This document shows, piece after piece, positions 17,801-25,459 of a stretch of DNA of 33,754 bases. Source of the stretch: an uncultured Roseiflexaceae bacterium (lineage in GTDB: Bacteria; Chloroflexota; Chloroflexia; Chloroflexales; Roseiflexaceae). A program made the position numbers and the translations under genes. The stretch spans positions 1 to 33,754 of the forward strand of contig CAISXI010000233.1 in the NCBI GenBank assembly GCA_903889425.1. The letters are read 5' to 3'. How positions within the stretch are numbered: the stretch's first letter is position 1; each line of letters opens with the position of its first letter. The notes beneath the pieces were generated by a model that was not told the origin of the DNA, searched no databases, and worked only from the letters and a program-made list of their open reading frames with translations.

Positions 17801-19390
17801 CCAACACCACACCTGGCCTGATTGTTGCAACGCACAGGTATGATGTGCGCCGGCACTCAACGTCGCGGCACGCGTAAGCGTCCAAATTTGCGAAGGCTGG
17901 TCATGATTTTGAAAATCAGCCACGCCCAATTGTCCAAATTCATTGGCACCCCAACAATATATTTGTTGGTCATACCGCACCACACAGGTATGTTGGGCAC
18001 CGGCCACTACACTCAGCACACCATCAATATCTGGCGGTGCCGGATTCGGTTGATCACGTTGGAACGCAGTACCGAGTTGGCCTTCAAGGTTCCTACCCCA
18101 ACACTGGAGCCGGCCTTGTTGCCACAAGGCACACATATGCGCAACCCCACCAGCCAATACATCAACAGTTACGCCTAGGTGCATCAACACAAATTCTGAT
18201 TTTGTTTTTTCGGTAATAGTCGCCCCTAATTGCCCATATTGATTATCGCCACGACAGACGATTTTGGCAGCACGCAACAATACACACGTACTGTTATCGG
18301 TGGTAGTCACATCAAGTGCACCAAATAATGGAGTTTGGACAATTTGGGTGTTTTGATTAGTCATACATCCCAAATTATCATTCGCGAGCACCGCACACAA
18401 TACCGAAGTATTACTGCCACGGATGCGTACAATTGCGGATGGAAACTGAATTTGCTGGGGCAAAGCGCCATTCCCCCAACACCACAAACTCCCATTAGAA
18501 TCAAGCGCACAGCTTTGTTGGGCAGTCAACACGATTGCATTGGCAACGGGGATGCCTGCAATTAATACGGGGGTGACAATCGAATTACCCGCATTTCCAT
18601 CAACTTGACCAACGGTATTTTCACCCCAACACCAAACTGCGCCAGCTGCAGTCAAGGCACAATTATGATTCCCGCCCGCAGCAATCGCTGTCACATCGCT
18701 CGGTAAATCGTTGATTGGATGGGCATCGATGGCACGTTGACGGGTATCGTCACCAATCTGTGCGCGGCGATTATCGCCCCAACAACGTACACCACCATCA
18801 TCTTGGCGGGCACAGGTATGATTGGCACCACTGACAATTTGTACGACACGCGCGAGCCCTACGACTTGTTGTGGTACTGATTGATTGGTTTGTGGGCCAT
18901 TACTGGTATTTCCTAATTGGCCAAATTGATTCCCACCCCAACAATAGACTCGGCCAATCCGCATTTGCAATGCACACGAATGCGTATCACCGAGGGCAAT
19001 TGCACTTACATCAACCAGCCCACTCACATTCATTGGATTAGGATTCATAGCGAGCGCGTTCCCATCGCTACCACTACCTAATTGCCCTTGACGATTATCA
19101 CCCCAGCACCTGACGAGCGCAGATTGGGTAACCACACAGATATGCCCTGTCCCACTCGCTATTGTATGAAGCTGCGTTGATTGAATCAGCACGGGTTCAT
19201 CGTCTGGCAAGGCTGGCATTGGGATTATTTCTTCTCGTTGGGTTGTAATCGGCGCAACAACCGGCTTGCCACGTTGCTGCACCCGTTCAACGACCTGCAC
19301 CACCACCGTCGACAGCGGCGCGGCAATCATCCCTATCACAAATAGCGTCATGACGCTATACCAAATCGGTAACAAAACACGGTTTATCAT
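14837..19390 (-). CDS. Membrane-anchored protein with 28 RCC1 repeats (1517 aa)
   Basis: Residues 7-33 (LLPIWYSVMTLFVIGMIAAP) form a signal anchor. The body from about residue 65 to 1450 consists of RCC1/BNR-like repeats of about 50 residues, each built on H-x-C-A-L then nine residues then CWG-N-GQLG. I count 28 CWG-type units, enough for four seven-bladed propellers. Each unit keeps two Cys, even degenerate ones (CMT and CRG variants in units 6 and 7). Units 5, 6, 11, 12 and 13 lack the GQLG strand. The C-terminal 55 residues are Pro/Thr-rich (IPTTIPTLPPLAPS) and basic. It is likely exposed outside the cell and binds protein or glycan partners; bacterial functions of such proteins are mostly unknown. 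ATG at 19390 has GAGAG upstream and a promoter at 19417-19446. Confidence 0.9.
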   Translation of the reverse strand: MINRVLLPIWYSVMTLFVIGMIAAPLSTVVVQVVERVQQRGKPVVAPITTQREEIIPMPALPDDEPVLIQSTQLHTIASGTGHICVVTQSALVRCWGDNRQGQLGSGSDGNALAMNPNPMNVSGLVDVSAIALGDTHSCALQMRIGRVYCWGGNQFGQLGNTSNGPQTNQSVPQQVVGLARVVQIVSGANHTCARQDDGGVRCWGDNRRAQIGDDTRQRAIDAHPINDLPSDVTAIAAGGNHNCALTAAGAVWCWGENTVGQVDGNAGNSIVTPVLIAGIPVANAIVLTAQQSCALDSNGSLWCWGNGALPQQIQFPSAIVRIRGSNTSVLCAVLANDNLGCMTNQNTQIVQTPLFGALDVTTTDNSTCVLLRAAKIVCRGDNQYGQLGATITEKTKSEFVLMHLGVTVDVLAGGVAHMCALWQQGRLQCWGRNLEGQLGTAFQRDQPNPAPPDIDGVLSVVAGAQHTCVVRYDQQIYCWGANEFGQLGVADFQNHDQPSQIWTLTRAATLSAGAHHTCALQQSGQVWCWGANNVGQLGSVGPAQSLPTAIAALPSVVAIASGGDSNCALQNDATVVCWGAPLLPNTPAFTPIANLVDVVDVKIGWQHACALRIDGAVLCWGKQSFGAPNQTTTTPQIVAGLPPLQSIATGGRHTCGIDAMRQLWCWGANDRNQVSATGDDSIVLPPQIVLSDVSHVALGFTTTCARLQIGQTSCWGDASYGQLGNGVYEYDASQPYVKGLNDGFAIAAGGDFSCTLLTQVIVRCWGGNDYGQIGDGTTNTAALPQTVRSNDEAVTIAAGNAHACLIVSDGTVRCWGHNNYGQLGNQATEDSSTPVIAAVQQTVDLSLGQSHSCALLQDGGGACWGRNDDGQLGSGSTASSGMPLRVADLATAVVLKSGGNHTCAVLQSTKVVCWGRNQQGQLGIGDVGPGLSIPTPVPGLSGVTTISLGLDHSCALIQNGQVYCWGWNRYSQVGMGAVGDTAYITRPQLVADVANVVAITAGDNHTCVLQRSGDMRCWGDNYSGQLGVSTVVGDAATSPTAALVTGVRNVVAIAAGGAHTCALLQRGDVTCWGWNNVGQVGNGAGGAAQDIVAPQPVVGHLGVTAVGVGANHICMTDNQGTVWCWGDNGFGQLGIGSQIGSSTRTLPSEVDAAANTIAVTTGANHTCALLVTNDLNCWGRNTTGQLGNSFSGDLADSPVPYFVGNFVGVTAFAVGGDQSCAIVAGQIYCWGDNQYGQIASEPVGIGEFRTTPTPISGVTTAIDVVVGAQHVCALLESGTVTCWGRNNQYQLGYAGTEMSTIPQEVPGVRGVTTLTAGDNHTCAVQKDQRLICWGSNQNGQLGIVGTEIVNAQQVDGVYDAVAVTAGSAHTCVLSSKRTVQCWGNNAHGQIGVAPDPAVTTPFRLTTVPDLQSVTTIAAGGNRTCAILENTELWCWGENPANLLGVIANPDRNTPVMVQQLWEMRVASLPIQIPTTIPTLPPLAPSATLRITRTVRPTATLIKKRFPTPVIWKRMYP

Positions 19391-19416
19391 GGCATACTCT
19401 CACTATGACTCTGCGT

Positions 19417-19446
19417 ATTTTAGCCCAGAATACACAGCAGTATCAA
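19417..19446 (-). promoter_or_regulatory. Promoter of the RCC1-ATP-grasp operon
   Basis: On the minus strand TTGATA (19446-19441) lies 18 nt before TAAAAT (19422-19417). The predicted start near 19410 gives a short leader of about 20 nt before the ATG at 19390. Confidence 0.5.
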
Positions 19447-19669
19447 TCAGTTTTAACAGCACAATCATTTTTTACCAAAAGTCGCCCAAAAACAGCACTG
19501 GCAACAATTAATTATCGAGCACTAACTATTAGATAAACCTTGAGGTCACCTCGTTTTGGGATTTGGGCACGAAATGGGACAATCAGACAAACAGGCCAAT
19601 ATTTTGGCCTATTTTAATGGTAAGGTGTGGCTACTTGTGAAATTGAAAACAAGGTGACCGTAACTTTCA
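19447..19669. other. Gene-free divergent intergenic region (upstream part)
   Basis: No gene is supported here. AGGCCAA/TTGGCCT (19593-19610) forms a 7-bp hairpin with a TATT loop, followed on the plus strand by ATTTTAAT, which could be a weak terminator or a protein-binding site. The rest is AT-rich. Confidence 0.4.
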
Positions 19670-19698
19670 TTGACAGCAAAATACAGAGATGCTATAGT
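19670..19698 (+). promoter_or_regulatory. Near-consensus promoter ahead of the peptide transporter operon
   Basis: TTGACA (19670-19675) is a perfect -35 box. A 17-nt spacer follows, ending in TGC, then TATAGT (19693-19698), an extended -10. It is among the strongest sigma70-type promoters in the window. Its predicted start near 19705 lies about 500 nt before the permease ATG. Confidence 0.75.
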
Positions 19699-19704
19699 AC
19701 AACG

Positions 19705-20200
19705 GATTAAGCAAATCTTAATCTTTCCGTAGACTAGATATTCATATGTAGTGGGCAGACGATATACACGCTGTGTATGCCGTTTTGGTCATGCGTGTAC
19801 ACAAACGTCATTCAGTACAACCGGCTGTATTGTATGAATGAAGTGTTGCAGTTACGCAACAGCATCACCATGAATTTGTATGTTAAGGAGGAACACCGAT
19901 ATTCTACTCGCACACTAGGCGTTAGGGAGATCACATGGAGATGGCATTTGCGTCATCACCACCGTCTTCCCGAAGCACAGTGAATGTAGGCGACAAATCA
20001 AGGATACGATTCGTTACGAACAGTTGCCGTTCATTTGGATTACTCCTACGCTAATCCACAACCAATTCCCGACACGCAAACTGATATACTCGTGACCCGT
20101 CACCGTTATCGACAACACTCCTTGTCTAGTCGCATACGTCTATTGCATGTATTTTTTCATCCGTATCCTATGCTTAACGTAATAAAGGAAAGGCATCCGC
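19705..20200 (+). promoter_or_regulatory. Long transcribed leader of the oppBCA-like operon
   Basis: The leader is inferred from the promoter at 19670-19698. Visible elements are an inverted repeat ATACAC-GCT-GTGTAT (19764-19778), the palindrome GTGTACAC (19795-19802), a hairpin TGTTGC/GCAACA near 19843-19860, an AAGGAGG ribosome-like site near 19885 with no good start codon after it, and GGGAG before a 39-codon frame at 19935. It does not match a riboswitch class I can recognise. Confidence 0.4.
19935..20054 (+). CDS. Possible small leader ORF (39 aa)
   Basis: ATG at 19935 has GGGAG five bases upstream, and the frame runs 39 codons (MEMAFASSPPSSRSTVNVG..) to a TAA at 20052. The composition is Ser/Arg-rich with no recognisable domain. 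It lies in the leader of the transporter operon and could be a regulatory upstream ORF. It could equally be chance. The longer track ORF at 19777 overlaps it in another frame and lacks a ribosome site. Confidence 0.2.
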   Translation: MEMAFASSPPSSRSTVNVGDKSRIRFVTNSCRSFGLLLR

Positions 20201-21133
20201 ATGGTAGCCTACATTTTGGGTCGTTTACTGCGCCTGTTGATTGTTTTTTTCATCGTAACCATCGTAGCGTTTTTGTTGATGCACAATGTCCCTGGTGGAC
20301 CATTTGACGAAACAAACATGCCCTTGAGCGCACAGCAGAAAGCCAATATTTTGGCGAAGTATGGACTCGATCAGCCACTGTATGTGCAATACTACAAATA
20401 CATGAGTAAGGCGCTACTAGGCGATTTTGGGATTTCCTATGCCAACCCCGACAAAACAGTGATGGAAGTCATCGGCTCTGTATGGCCGAAAAGTATTCAG
20501 TTTGGTGGCTTTACGGTGATTATCGCCTTAAGTACCGGGATGTTTTTGGGGATATTGGCGGGTGTCAAACAAAACACCTGGATTGATAGCTTGGTGACAT
20601 TTATTGCCACCGCAGGGATGACGATTCCGAATTTCATTATCGCCATTTGGATGATTTTGATTTTTGTGGTGCAACTAAAAATGCTCCCAATCGCCCTCGA
20701 CATGGCAAACTGGGGCAATTGGAAGGCATGGATTATGCCGGTAATCGCGTTGGGACTTGGCCCGTTGGGGGTTGCAGCGCGCTTTACCCGTGGCAGTATC
20801 GCCGAAGTAATGTCTGCAGATTATATTCGGACTGCGCGTGCCAAGGGGCTATCTGAATCGATGGTTATTTGGCGTCACTCACTCAAAAACGCACTTATCC
20901 CGATTATTACTGCCCTTGGGCCGATGGTGCCAAATCTCATCACCGGGACGATTTTCGTTGAGACGATGTTCCGTATCAACGGTATTGGTAAGTTTTTTGT
21001 GACCAGTATTCAAGACCGTGATTATCCGATGATTCTGGCGTTAATGTTGTTGATTGCGTCGTTGTGGGGCATACTATACCTCTTGACAGACTTGGTTTCA
21101 ACCATTATTGATCCACGTATCAAGCTTGATTAA
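20201..21133 (+). CDS. Peptide/nickel-type ABC transporter permease, DppB/OppB family (310 aa)
   Basis: This is an inner-membrane permease subunit. It starts MVAYILGRLLRLLIVFFIVT, the standard DppB opening, followed by NVPGGPFD and the family's periplasmic segment (KYGLDQPLYVQYYKYM). About six membrane segments are visible. The EAA loop that contacts the ATPase is near residues 207-235 (YIRTARAKGLSESMVIWRHSLKNALIP). AAAGG lies seven bases before the ATG. It lies 14 nt before the second permease. Together with the lipoprotein downstream it should import oligopeptides or similar solutes. The usual two ATPase genes are not adjacent. Confidence 0.92.
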   Translation: MVAYILGRLLRLLIVFFIVTIVAFLLMHNVPGGPFDETNMPLSAQQKANILAKYGLDQPLYVQYYKYMSKALLGDFGISYANPDKTVMEVIGSVWPKSIQFGGFTVIIALSTGMFLGILAGVKQNTWIDSLVTFIATAGMTIPNFIIAIWMILIFVVQLKMLPIALDMANWGNWKAWIMPVIALGLGPLGVAARFTRGSIAEVMSADYIRTARAKGLSESMVIWRHSLKNALIPIITALGPMVPNLITGTIFVETMFRINGIGKFFVTSIQDRDYPMILALMLLIASLWGILYLLTDLVSTIIDPRIKLD

Positions 21134-21147
21134 ATAGGAACAAACAA

Positions 21148-22038
21148 ATGACGACGCCAAACACTGCTTATGTCGAACCAATGGTAGTCCGCAAGCCAGC
21201 CAACTTATGGCGCGATGCCGGGATTCGTTTCAGTCGCAACCGGTTAGCGATGGGAGCAGCAATTGTTGTATTGTTGTTCATCCTGATGGCTATTTTTGCT
21301 GATGTATTAGCACCGACGGCCTATGATTACTCAGACTTAACCAAAAGTCGACGGTTCCCCAGTGCAGAGAACCTACTGGGTACAGACAGCGTCGGGCGTG
21401 ACCAATTGAGCCGCTTGATTTACGGTGCCCGGGTTTCATTGACCATCGGGTTAGCAGTACAAATCATTGCCGTGATTGTCGGTGTGACACTCGGGAGCGC
21501 GGCCGGGTTTATTGGGGGTTGGGCTGATACAATTATCATGGGTATCATCGAAGTCTTTACGGCCATCCCACAGCTCTTGTTTGCGTTGTTTTTGTTATCG
21601 ATATGGGGTGGTGGGTTATTTAATTTGATTCTAGCGTTAGGGTTAATCAGCTGGATCGAGATGTGCCGGTTAACCCGGGCCCAGATCTTGTCGCTCCGCG
21701 AAAAAGAATACATCGAAGCAGCCCGGGCGATTGGCGTAACCAACACGAGTATCGCATGGCGCCATCTGCTGCCGAATGCGCTGTCACCACTGATTATTTC
21801 GTTCACCCTAGGGATTCCAGCCACGATGTTTGCCGAAGCAGGGTTGAGCTTTTTGGGTATTGGTATCAACGACCCCATCCCAAGCTGGGGCAAGATGGCC
21901 GGACAGTCGTCGTCATTCATCGAAGTGTACTGGCATTTGGGACTCTTCCCGACCGTCATGATTGCCTTGACGATGTTGAGTTTTTCGTTTGTGGGTGACG
22001 GCTTGCGGGCTGCCCTAGACCCACGGGGCAGCAAGTAG
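21148..22038 (+). CDS. Peptide/nickel-type ABC transporter permease, DppC/OppC family (296 aa)
   Basis: This is the second permease. FSRNRLAMGAAIVVLLFILMAIFADVLAP is the typical DppC first membrane segment, and NLLGTDSVGRDQLSRLIYGARVSL is the family signature after it. The EAA loop near residues 186-215 reads YIEAARAIGVTNTSIAWRHLLPNALSPL. The C terminus GDGLRAALDPRG is characteristic. AGGA lies eight bases before the ATG. It pairs with the OppB-like permease in the membrane. The gene ends 221 nt before the binding-protein gene, in an AT-rich gap that seems to hold a second promoter. Confidence 0.93.
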   Translation: MTTPNTAYVEPMVVRKPANLWRDAGIRFSRNRLAMGAAIVVLLFILMAIFADVLAPTAYDYSDLTKSRRFPSAENLLGTDSVGRDQLSRLIYGARVSLTIGLAVQIIAVIVGVTLGSAAGFIGGWADTIIMGIIEVFTAIPQLLFALFLLSIWGGGLFNLILALGLISWIEMCRLTRAQILSLREKEYIEAARAIGVTNTSIAWRHLLPNALSPLIISFTLGIPATMFAEAGLSFLGIGINDPIPSWGKMAGQSSSFIEVYWHLGLFPTVMIALTMLSFSFVGDGLRAALDPRGSK

Positions 22039-22113
22039 TCAGTCATGGTGCGATATCTTTCGCAACTGAAACTTCGTAATCGGTTATGAAGTATCAAAAC
22101 CATGCTAGGATTA

Positions 22114-22143
22114 TTGCATTCAGTTATATTTATATGTTAATAT
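22114..22143 (+). promoter_or_regulatory. Possible internal promoter for the binding-protein gene
   Basis: TTGCAT (22114-22119) lies 18 nt from TAATAT (22138-22143), which has TGT directly upstream (extended -10). The surrounding 60 bases are strongly AT-rich. An extra promoter would explain how the binding protein is made in excess over the permeases. Confidence 0.4.
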
Positions 22144-22259
22144 AATTATCACAAATGGCGCGTGTTTCATGGTCAATCTCCTCAAACGGGCGGTCCATTT
22201 GAGGATTGATATAGATGTGTTACCACATTTATCGGATTTTTACGTGAAGGAGATCACAG

Positions 22260-24107
22260 ATGACCCAGTCACCCAAGGGTTCACGTTGGGCAATGCTACT
22301 CGTGACTACCGTGTTGCTTGCAGCATGTGGTGGTGCACCAGCAGCCGAGCCGACCGCTGCACCAGCAGCCGAGCCGACCCAAGCCCCCACCGCGGTATCA
22401 GTTATCGACCAACCCACCGCCGTACCGGAGCCCACTGCTGTACCATCAGGTGCAGGCGTAGAACTTCCCAATGGTAAAGTGTTGCCAGACGATGCTGCTC
22501 CTCTCGATCAGCAAGTCATCTACACCTACCATGACAGCACCACCACCTTCACCACCGTTGACTTCTTGGTCAGCGTGTACGAAGAGGGCGGCGCCGTTGC
22601 CAACATCCACAGCGAGCCATTGATTCGCTTGGACAACAATTTCATGCCTCAGCCAGCTGCTGCCCTTTCATGGTCATCAAATGCTGATGCCACGGAGTGG
22701 ACCTTCAACCTCGACCCCAACTTGAATTGGAGTGATGGCACACCGGTGACCGCTGCCGACTATGTGACCACCTTCCAATATGCTGCCGACAAGACCCATG
22801 CATGGGACTTCGCATGGTTCTTCTCAGCACCAGGCGAAATCAAGAACTGGAACAAGGTTAACGCCGGCGAAGTACCCAACGACCAATTGGGCGTTGTGGC
22901 CAAGGACGCAAAGACCTTGGTATTCACCACCGAAACCCCAGCTCCGTTCTTCGCAGCCAAAGCACTCTACAGCACCCCATTGCAGAAAGCCGCATTCGAC
23001 AAGTACGGACCGTTGTACAACAGCGATCCCAAGACTTCCGTCTCATGTGGACCTTTCATGATGGAAGAATGGGTCAAGGGCGAGCGTTTGGTATGGGTTG
23101 CAAACCCAACCTACACCGGCACCAACAAGCCATTCATCCAAAAGATTGTCGTCATGGCTGCCAAGTCTGAGACATTCTTTGCCGGTTACCGCGCAGGTGA
23201 AGTAGACTTCCTCGATGGTGGTAACATCAGTGCCACCGACGCCGAAATCATTGCTGCTGATCCAGATCTCGCATCACAGGTCCGCACCAATGCCAATGAC
23301 TTCCGCACCGACTACTTGTTCTTTGACAATGCCAATCCTCCTTTCGACAACTTGAAAGTGCGTCAAGCATTCTCACACGTCATCGATCGTGATTCGTTGA
23401 TTGCCAGCATCATCGGCAAGACCCAAGCCATTCCAGCTTACTCATTCTTGATGCCCGGTTTCCATGCCGAGAACTCGAAAGCGCTCTCAGGCATCCAAAA
23501 CTATGACGTTGAGAAGGCCAAAGCATTGATGGCTGAAGCCGGCTACCCAGAAGGCAAGGGCTTCCCCAAGATTGAACTCTGGCTCCGCAGCGAGAACCAA
23601 TCACGCCAAGATGCCGCACAAGCAATTGCTGCGTCATTGAAGCAAAACCTCGGCGTTGACATTGAAGTTTCCAACAAAGAACAAAAAGTCTTCATGGAAG
23701 CCATCAACGCCAAGCCCACCAAGGGTATGCAATTCGGTATGGTTTCATACGGTATTGACTTCTTCGACGCTTCCAACATGTTGGGCGTCTGGTCAACCGG
23801 CGGTCGCCATAACTGGAACAACGCAGACTATGACAAGATGGTTGCTGACGCATCAGCAAGCAACGACACCGCCGGCCGCTTGAAAATGTTCCAAGATGCC
23901 GAGAAGTTGTTGGTTGAAGATGTCGGTGGTATCTTCTTGTTCCACCGCGTCAACTCAGGTTTGAACAAGCCATACCTCGGTGGCGATCAACTCCAAGCCA
24001 ATGCAGCCGGTTTCACCGGTATTCAATGGCCAGGGTTGTCGGCATACAGCACGGTACCTGGTTCAATCTACATCAAGAACAACGTTTCAGATTACCGCAC
24101 AAAGTAA
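22260..24107 (+). CDS. Peptide-binding lipoprotein, SBP family 5 (OppA/DppA-like, 615 aa)
   Basis: The N terminus has a lipoprotein signal with lipobox LLAAC at about residues 18-22, so Cys22 would be lipidated. A linker rich in Ala, Pro, Glu and Thr follows (residues 25-60). The mature part has WTFNLDPNLNWSDGTPVTAADYV, the signature of the SBP_bac_5 family, then FRTDYLFFDNANPPFDNLKVRQAFSHVIDRDSLI and AEAGYPEGKGFPKIELWLRS. AAGGAG lies seven bases before the ATG. Codon choice is strongly biased (mostly AAC, GAC, AAG and TTC in the mature part), which suggests high expression. It captures peptides or similar solutes outside the membrane for the two permeases. The specificity is not readable. 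A strong terminator follows. Confidence 0.93.
   Translation: MTQSPKGSRWAMLLVTTVLLAACGGAPAAEPTAAPAAEPTQAPTAVSVIDQPTAVPEPTAVPSGAGVELPNGKVLPDDAAPLDQQVIYTYHDSTTTFTTVDFLVSVYEEGGAVANIHSEPLIRLDNNFMPQPAAALSWSSNADATEWTFNLDPNLNWSDGTPVTAADYVTTFQYAADKTHAWDFAWFFSAPGEIKNWNKVNAGEVPNDQLGVVAKDAKTLVFTTETPAPFFAAKALYSTPLQKAAFDKYGPLYNSDPKTSVSCGPFMMEEWVKGERLVWVANPTYTGTNKPFIQKIVVMAAKSETFFAGYRAGEVDFLDGGNISATDAEIIAADPDLASQVRTNANDFRTDYLFFDNANPPFDNLKVRQAFSHVIDRDSLIASIIGKTQAIPAYSFLMPGFHAENSKALSGIQNYDVEKAKALMAEAGYPEGKGFPKIELWLRSENQSRQDAAQAIAASLKQNLGVDIEVSNKEQKVFMEAINAKPTKGMQFGMVSYGIDFFDASNMLGVWSTGGRHNWNNADYDKMVADASASNDTAGRLKMFQDAEKLLVEDVGGIFLFHRVNSGLNKPYLGGDQLQANAAGFTGIQWPGLSAYSTVPGSIYIKNNVSDYRTK
22334..22379 (+). repeat. 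Tandem 24-nt repeat in the lipoprotein linker
   Basis: A 22-base unit occurs twice with identical sequence at 22334-22355 and 22358-22379, a 24-nt period. It encodes two copies of an APAAEPT-type octapeptide just after the lipobox. It probably arose by slippage and sets tether length. Confidence 0.85.
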
Positions 24108-24122
24108 GCTGAACCATTGGGG

Positions 24123-24156
24123 CGAGGGCGTTGCTTCGGCAATGCCCTCGTTTTTT
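24123..24156 (+). terminator. Rho-independent terminator of the transporter operon
   Basis: CGAGGGCGTTGC (24123-24134) pairs with GCAATGCCCTCG (24139-24150) around a TTCG tetraloop with one G-T pair. Six T bases follow. Confidence 0.9.
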
Positions 24157-24208
24157 GTGCCAAATATACAGTACAATGAATGAAACACCCTACCGAGAAG
24201 CGACACCC

Positions 24209-24820
24209 ATGCACATCATGCTCGTCCGCCATGGCGAAACAGCCTACAACGCTAGCGGCCACTATCAAGGCCATATGCAAATCAGCCTCAACGATACCGG
24301 CTTTGCCCAAGCCACCCGGGTCGGTGAACGGCTACGCCATCACCACTTTGCCGCCATCTATAGTAGCGACCTGCTCCGTGCCGTCCAAACCGCTACCGCC
24401 ATCGCTGCCCATCACCACCAGCCTGTGGTTGAATTGGCCGGTTTCCGTGAAATCGACGTCGGCCTGTGGGAACACCTCACCGTCGCCGAAATCTCTGCCC
24501 AATTTCCTACCGACTTTGCCGCCTATCGCGCCAAACCAGGCCGGGCCATTTATACCGGTGGTGAATCATACGCCCAAATGCAAACCCGCGCCATGCACGC
24601 CCTCACCACGGTCATGCAACGCAACGACGAACACGACACCATTTGTATCGTCTGCCATGGTGGCACCATCCGATCAATCGTCTGCGCCGTGCTCAATCTC
24701 GATATCGACCACTATACCCAGATGTGGATCGATAATTGTGCCTTGACCACCGTCATCCACCAACACGGCAAATTGCGCCTCGGTAATCTCAACGATAATG
24801 CCCACGCCGAAATCCACTGA
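24209..24820 (+). CDS. Histidine phosphatase, phosphoglycerate mutase-like (203 aa)
   Basis: LVRHGET at residues 5-11 holds the phosphorylated His8. FREIDVGLWE near residue 80 holds the general acid, and VCHGGTIRS near residue 150 has the second His. This is the dPGM/CobC/GpmB-type phosphatase family; the substrate cannot be told from the motifs. The track start at 24131 is in the terminator. The ATG at 24209 gives the standard N terminus and has GAGAAG upstream; 24176 is an alternative. A TACAAT at 24173-24178 may be its -10. A paralog follows directly. Confidence 0.88.
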   Translation: MHIMLVRHGETAYNASGHYQGHMQISLNDTGFAQATRVGERLRHHHFAAIYSSDLLRAVQTATAIAAHHHQPVVELAGFREIDVGLWEHLTVAEISAQFPTDFAAYRAKPGRAIYTGGESYAQMQTRAMHALTTVMQRNDEHDTICIVCHGGTIRSIVCAVLNLDIDHYTQMWIDNCALTTVIHQHGKLRLGNLNDNAHAEIH

Positions 24821-24839
24821 GCAGAATTAACCATGCATT

Positions 24840-25448
24840 ATGCAGTTACTCCTCATTCGCCACGGCGAAACAGCCTATAACGTCCAAGGAATAATCTATG
24901 GTCACGCCCAAGTTCCGCTCAATGAGCGCGGACAGACACAGGCGCACCACCTAGGGCAACGACTCAAACAGCACCAAATCCGGGCCGTCTATAGTAGTGA
25001 TTTGATTCGGGCAATGCATACTGCCGAAGCGATTTTGGCCCATCACCCAATCACACTCGTAACGGATGTCGGCTTGCGGGAACTTGATGTCGGTGAGTGG
25101 GAACACAAAAGTGTCCCCGATGTGCAACAACATTATGCCGAACTCTACCAACAATATTGTGCGACACCAGGTCAAATGATCTACCCAGGCGGTGAATCAC
25201 ATCAAATGCTCCAACACCGCGTGATGCACGTAATCAATCGTTATGTCGCCTTGCACCAAGACAACGACATCATCTGTGTGGTCTGTCATGGTGGTACAAT
25301 TGCAGCTATTGTTTGTGCAGTGTTAGGACTCGACATTAATCTGCACGAACGCATCCGCATCGACAACTGTGCGATTACCACGATTACGATTACCAATGGG
25401 GTCATGCAACTTGCCTGCCTCAACGACAATACACACGCAGCATCATAG
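24840..25448 (+). CDS. Second histidine phosphatase, tandem paralog (202 aa)
   Basis: The same fold as its neighbour: LIRHGETAYN at residues 4-13, LRELDVGEWEHKSV, PGGESHQML and VVCHGGTIAAIVCAVL. It aligns with the upstream gene along its whole length without obvious gaps, so the pair is a tandem duplication that has diverged. It probably dephosphorylates a small phosphorylated metabolite or sugar phosphate. The stop TAG overlaps the AGGAG of the amine-oxidase gene. No strong ribosome site is seen ahead of the ATG, so coupling to the first paralog, 19 nt away, is likely. Confidence 0.88.
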   Translation: MQLLLIRHGETAYNVQGIIYGHAQVPLNERGQTQAHHLGQRLKQHQIRAVYSSDLIRAMHTAEAILAHHPITLVTDVGLRELDVGEWEHKSVPDVQQHYAELYQQYCATPGQMIYPGGESHQMLQHRVMHVINRYVALHQDNDIICVVCHGGTIAAIVCAVLGLDINLHERIRIDNCAITTITITNGVMQLACLNDNTHAAS

Positions 25449-25459
25449 GAGAAGCGCTG

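Noticed and set aside
15000-18500. Plus-strand ORFs opposite the RCC1 gene
   Set aside because: They follow the repeat period of the RCC1 gene and have no start signals or domains.
19777-19983. 68-aa ORF in the transporter leader
   Set aside because: No ribosome site and no recognisable domain; it overlaps inverted repeats that look regulatory.
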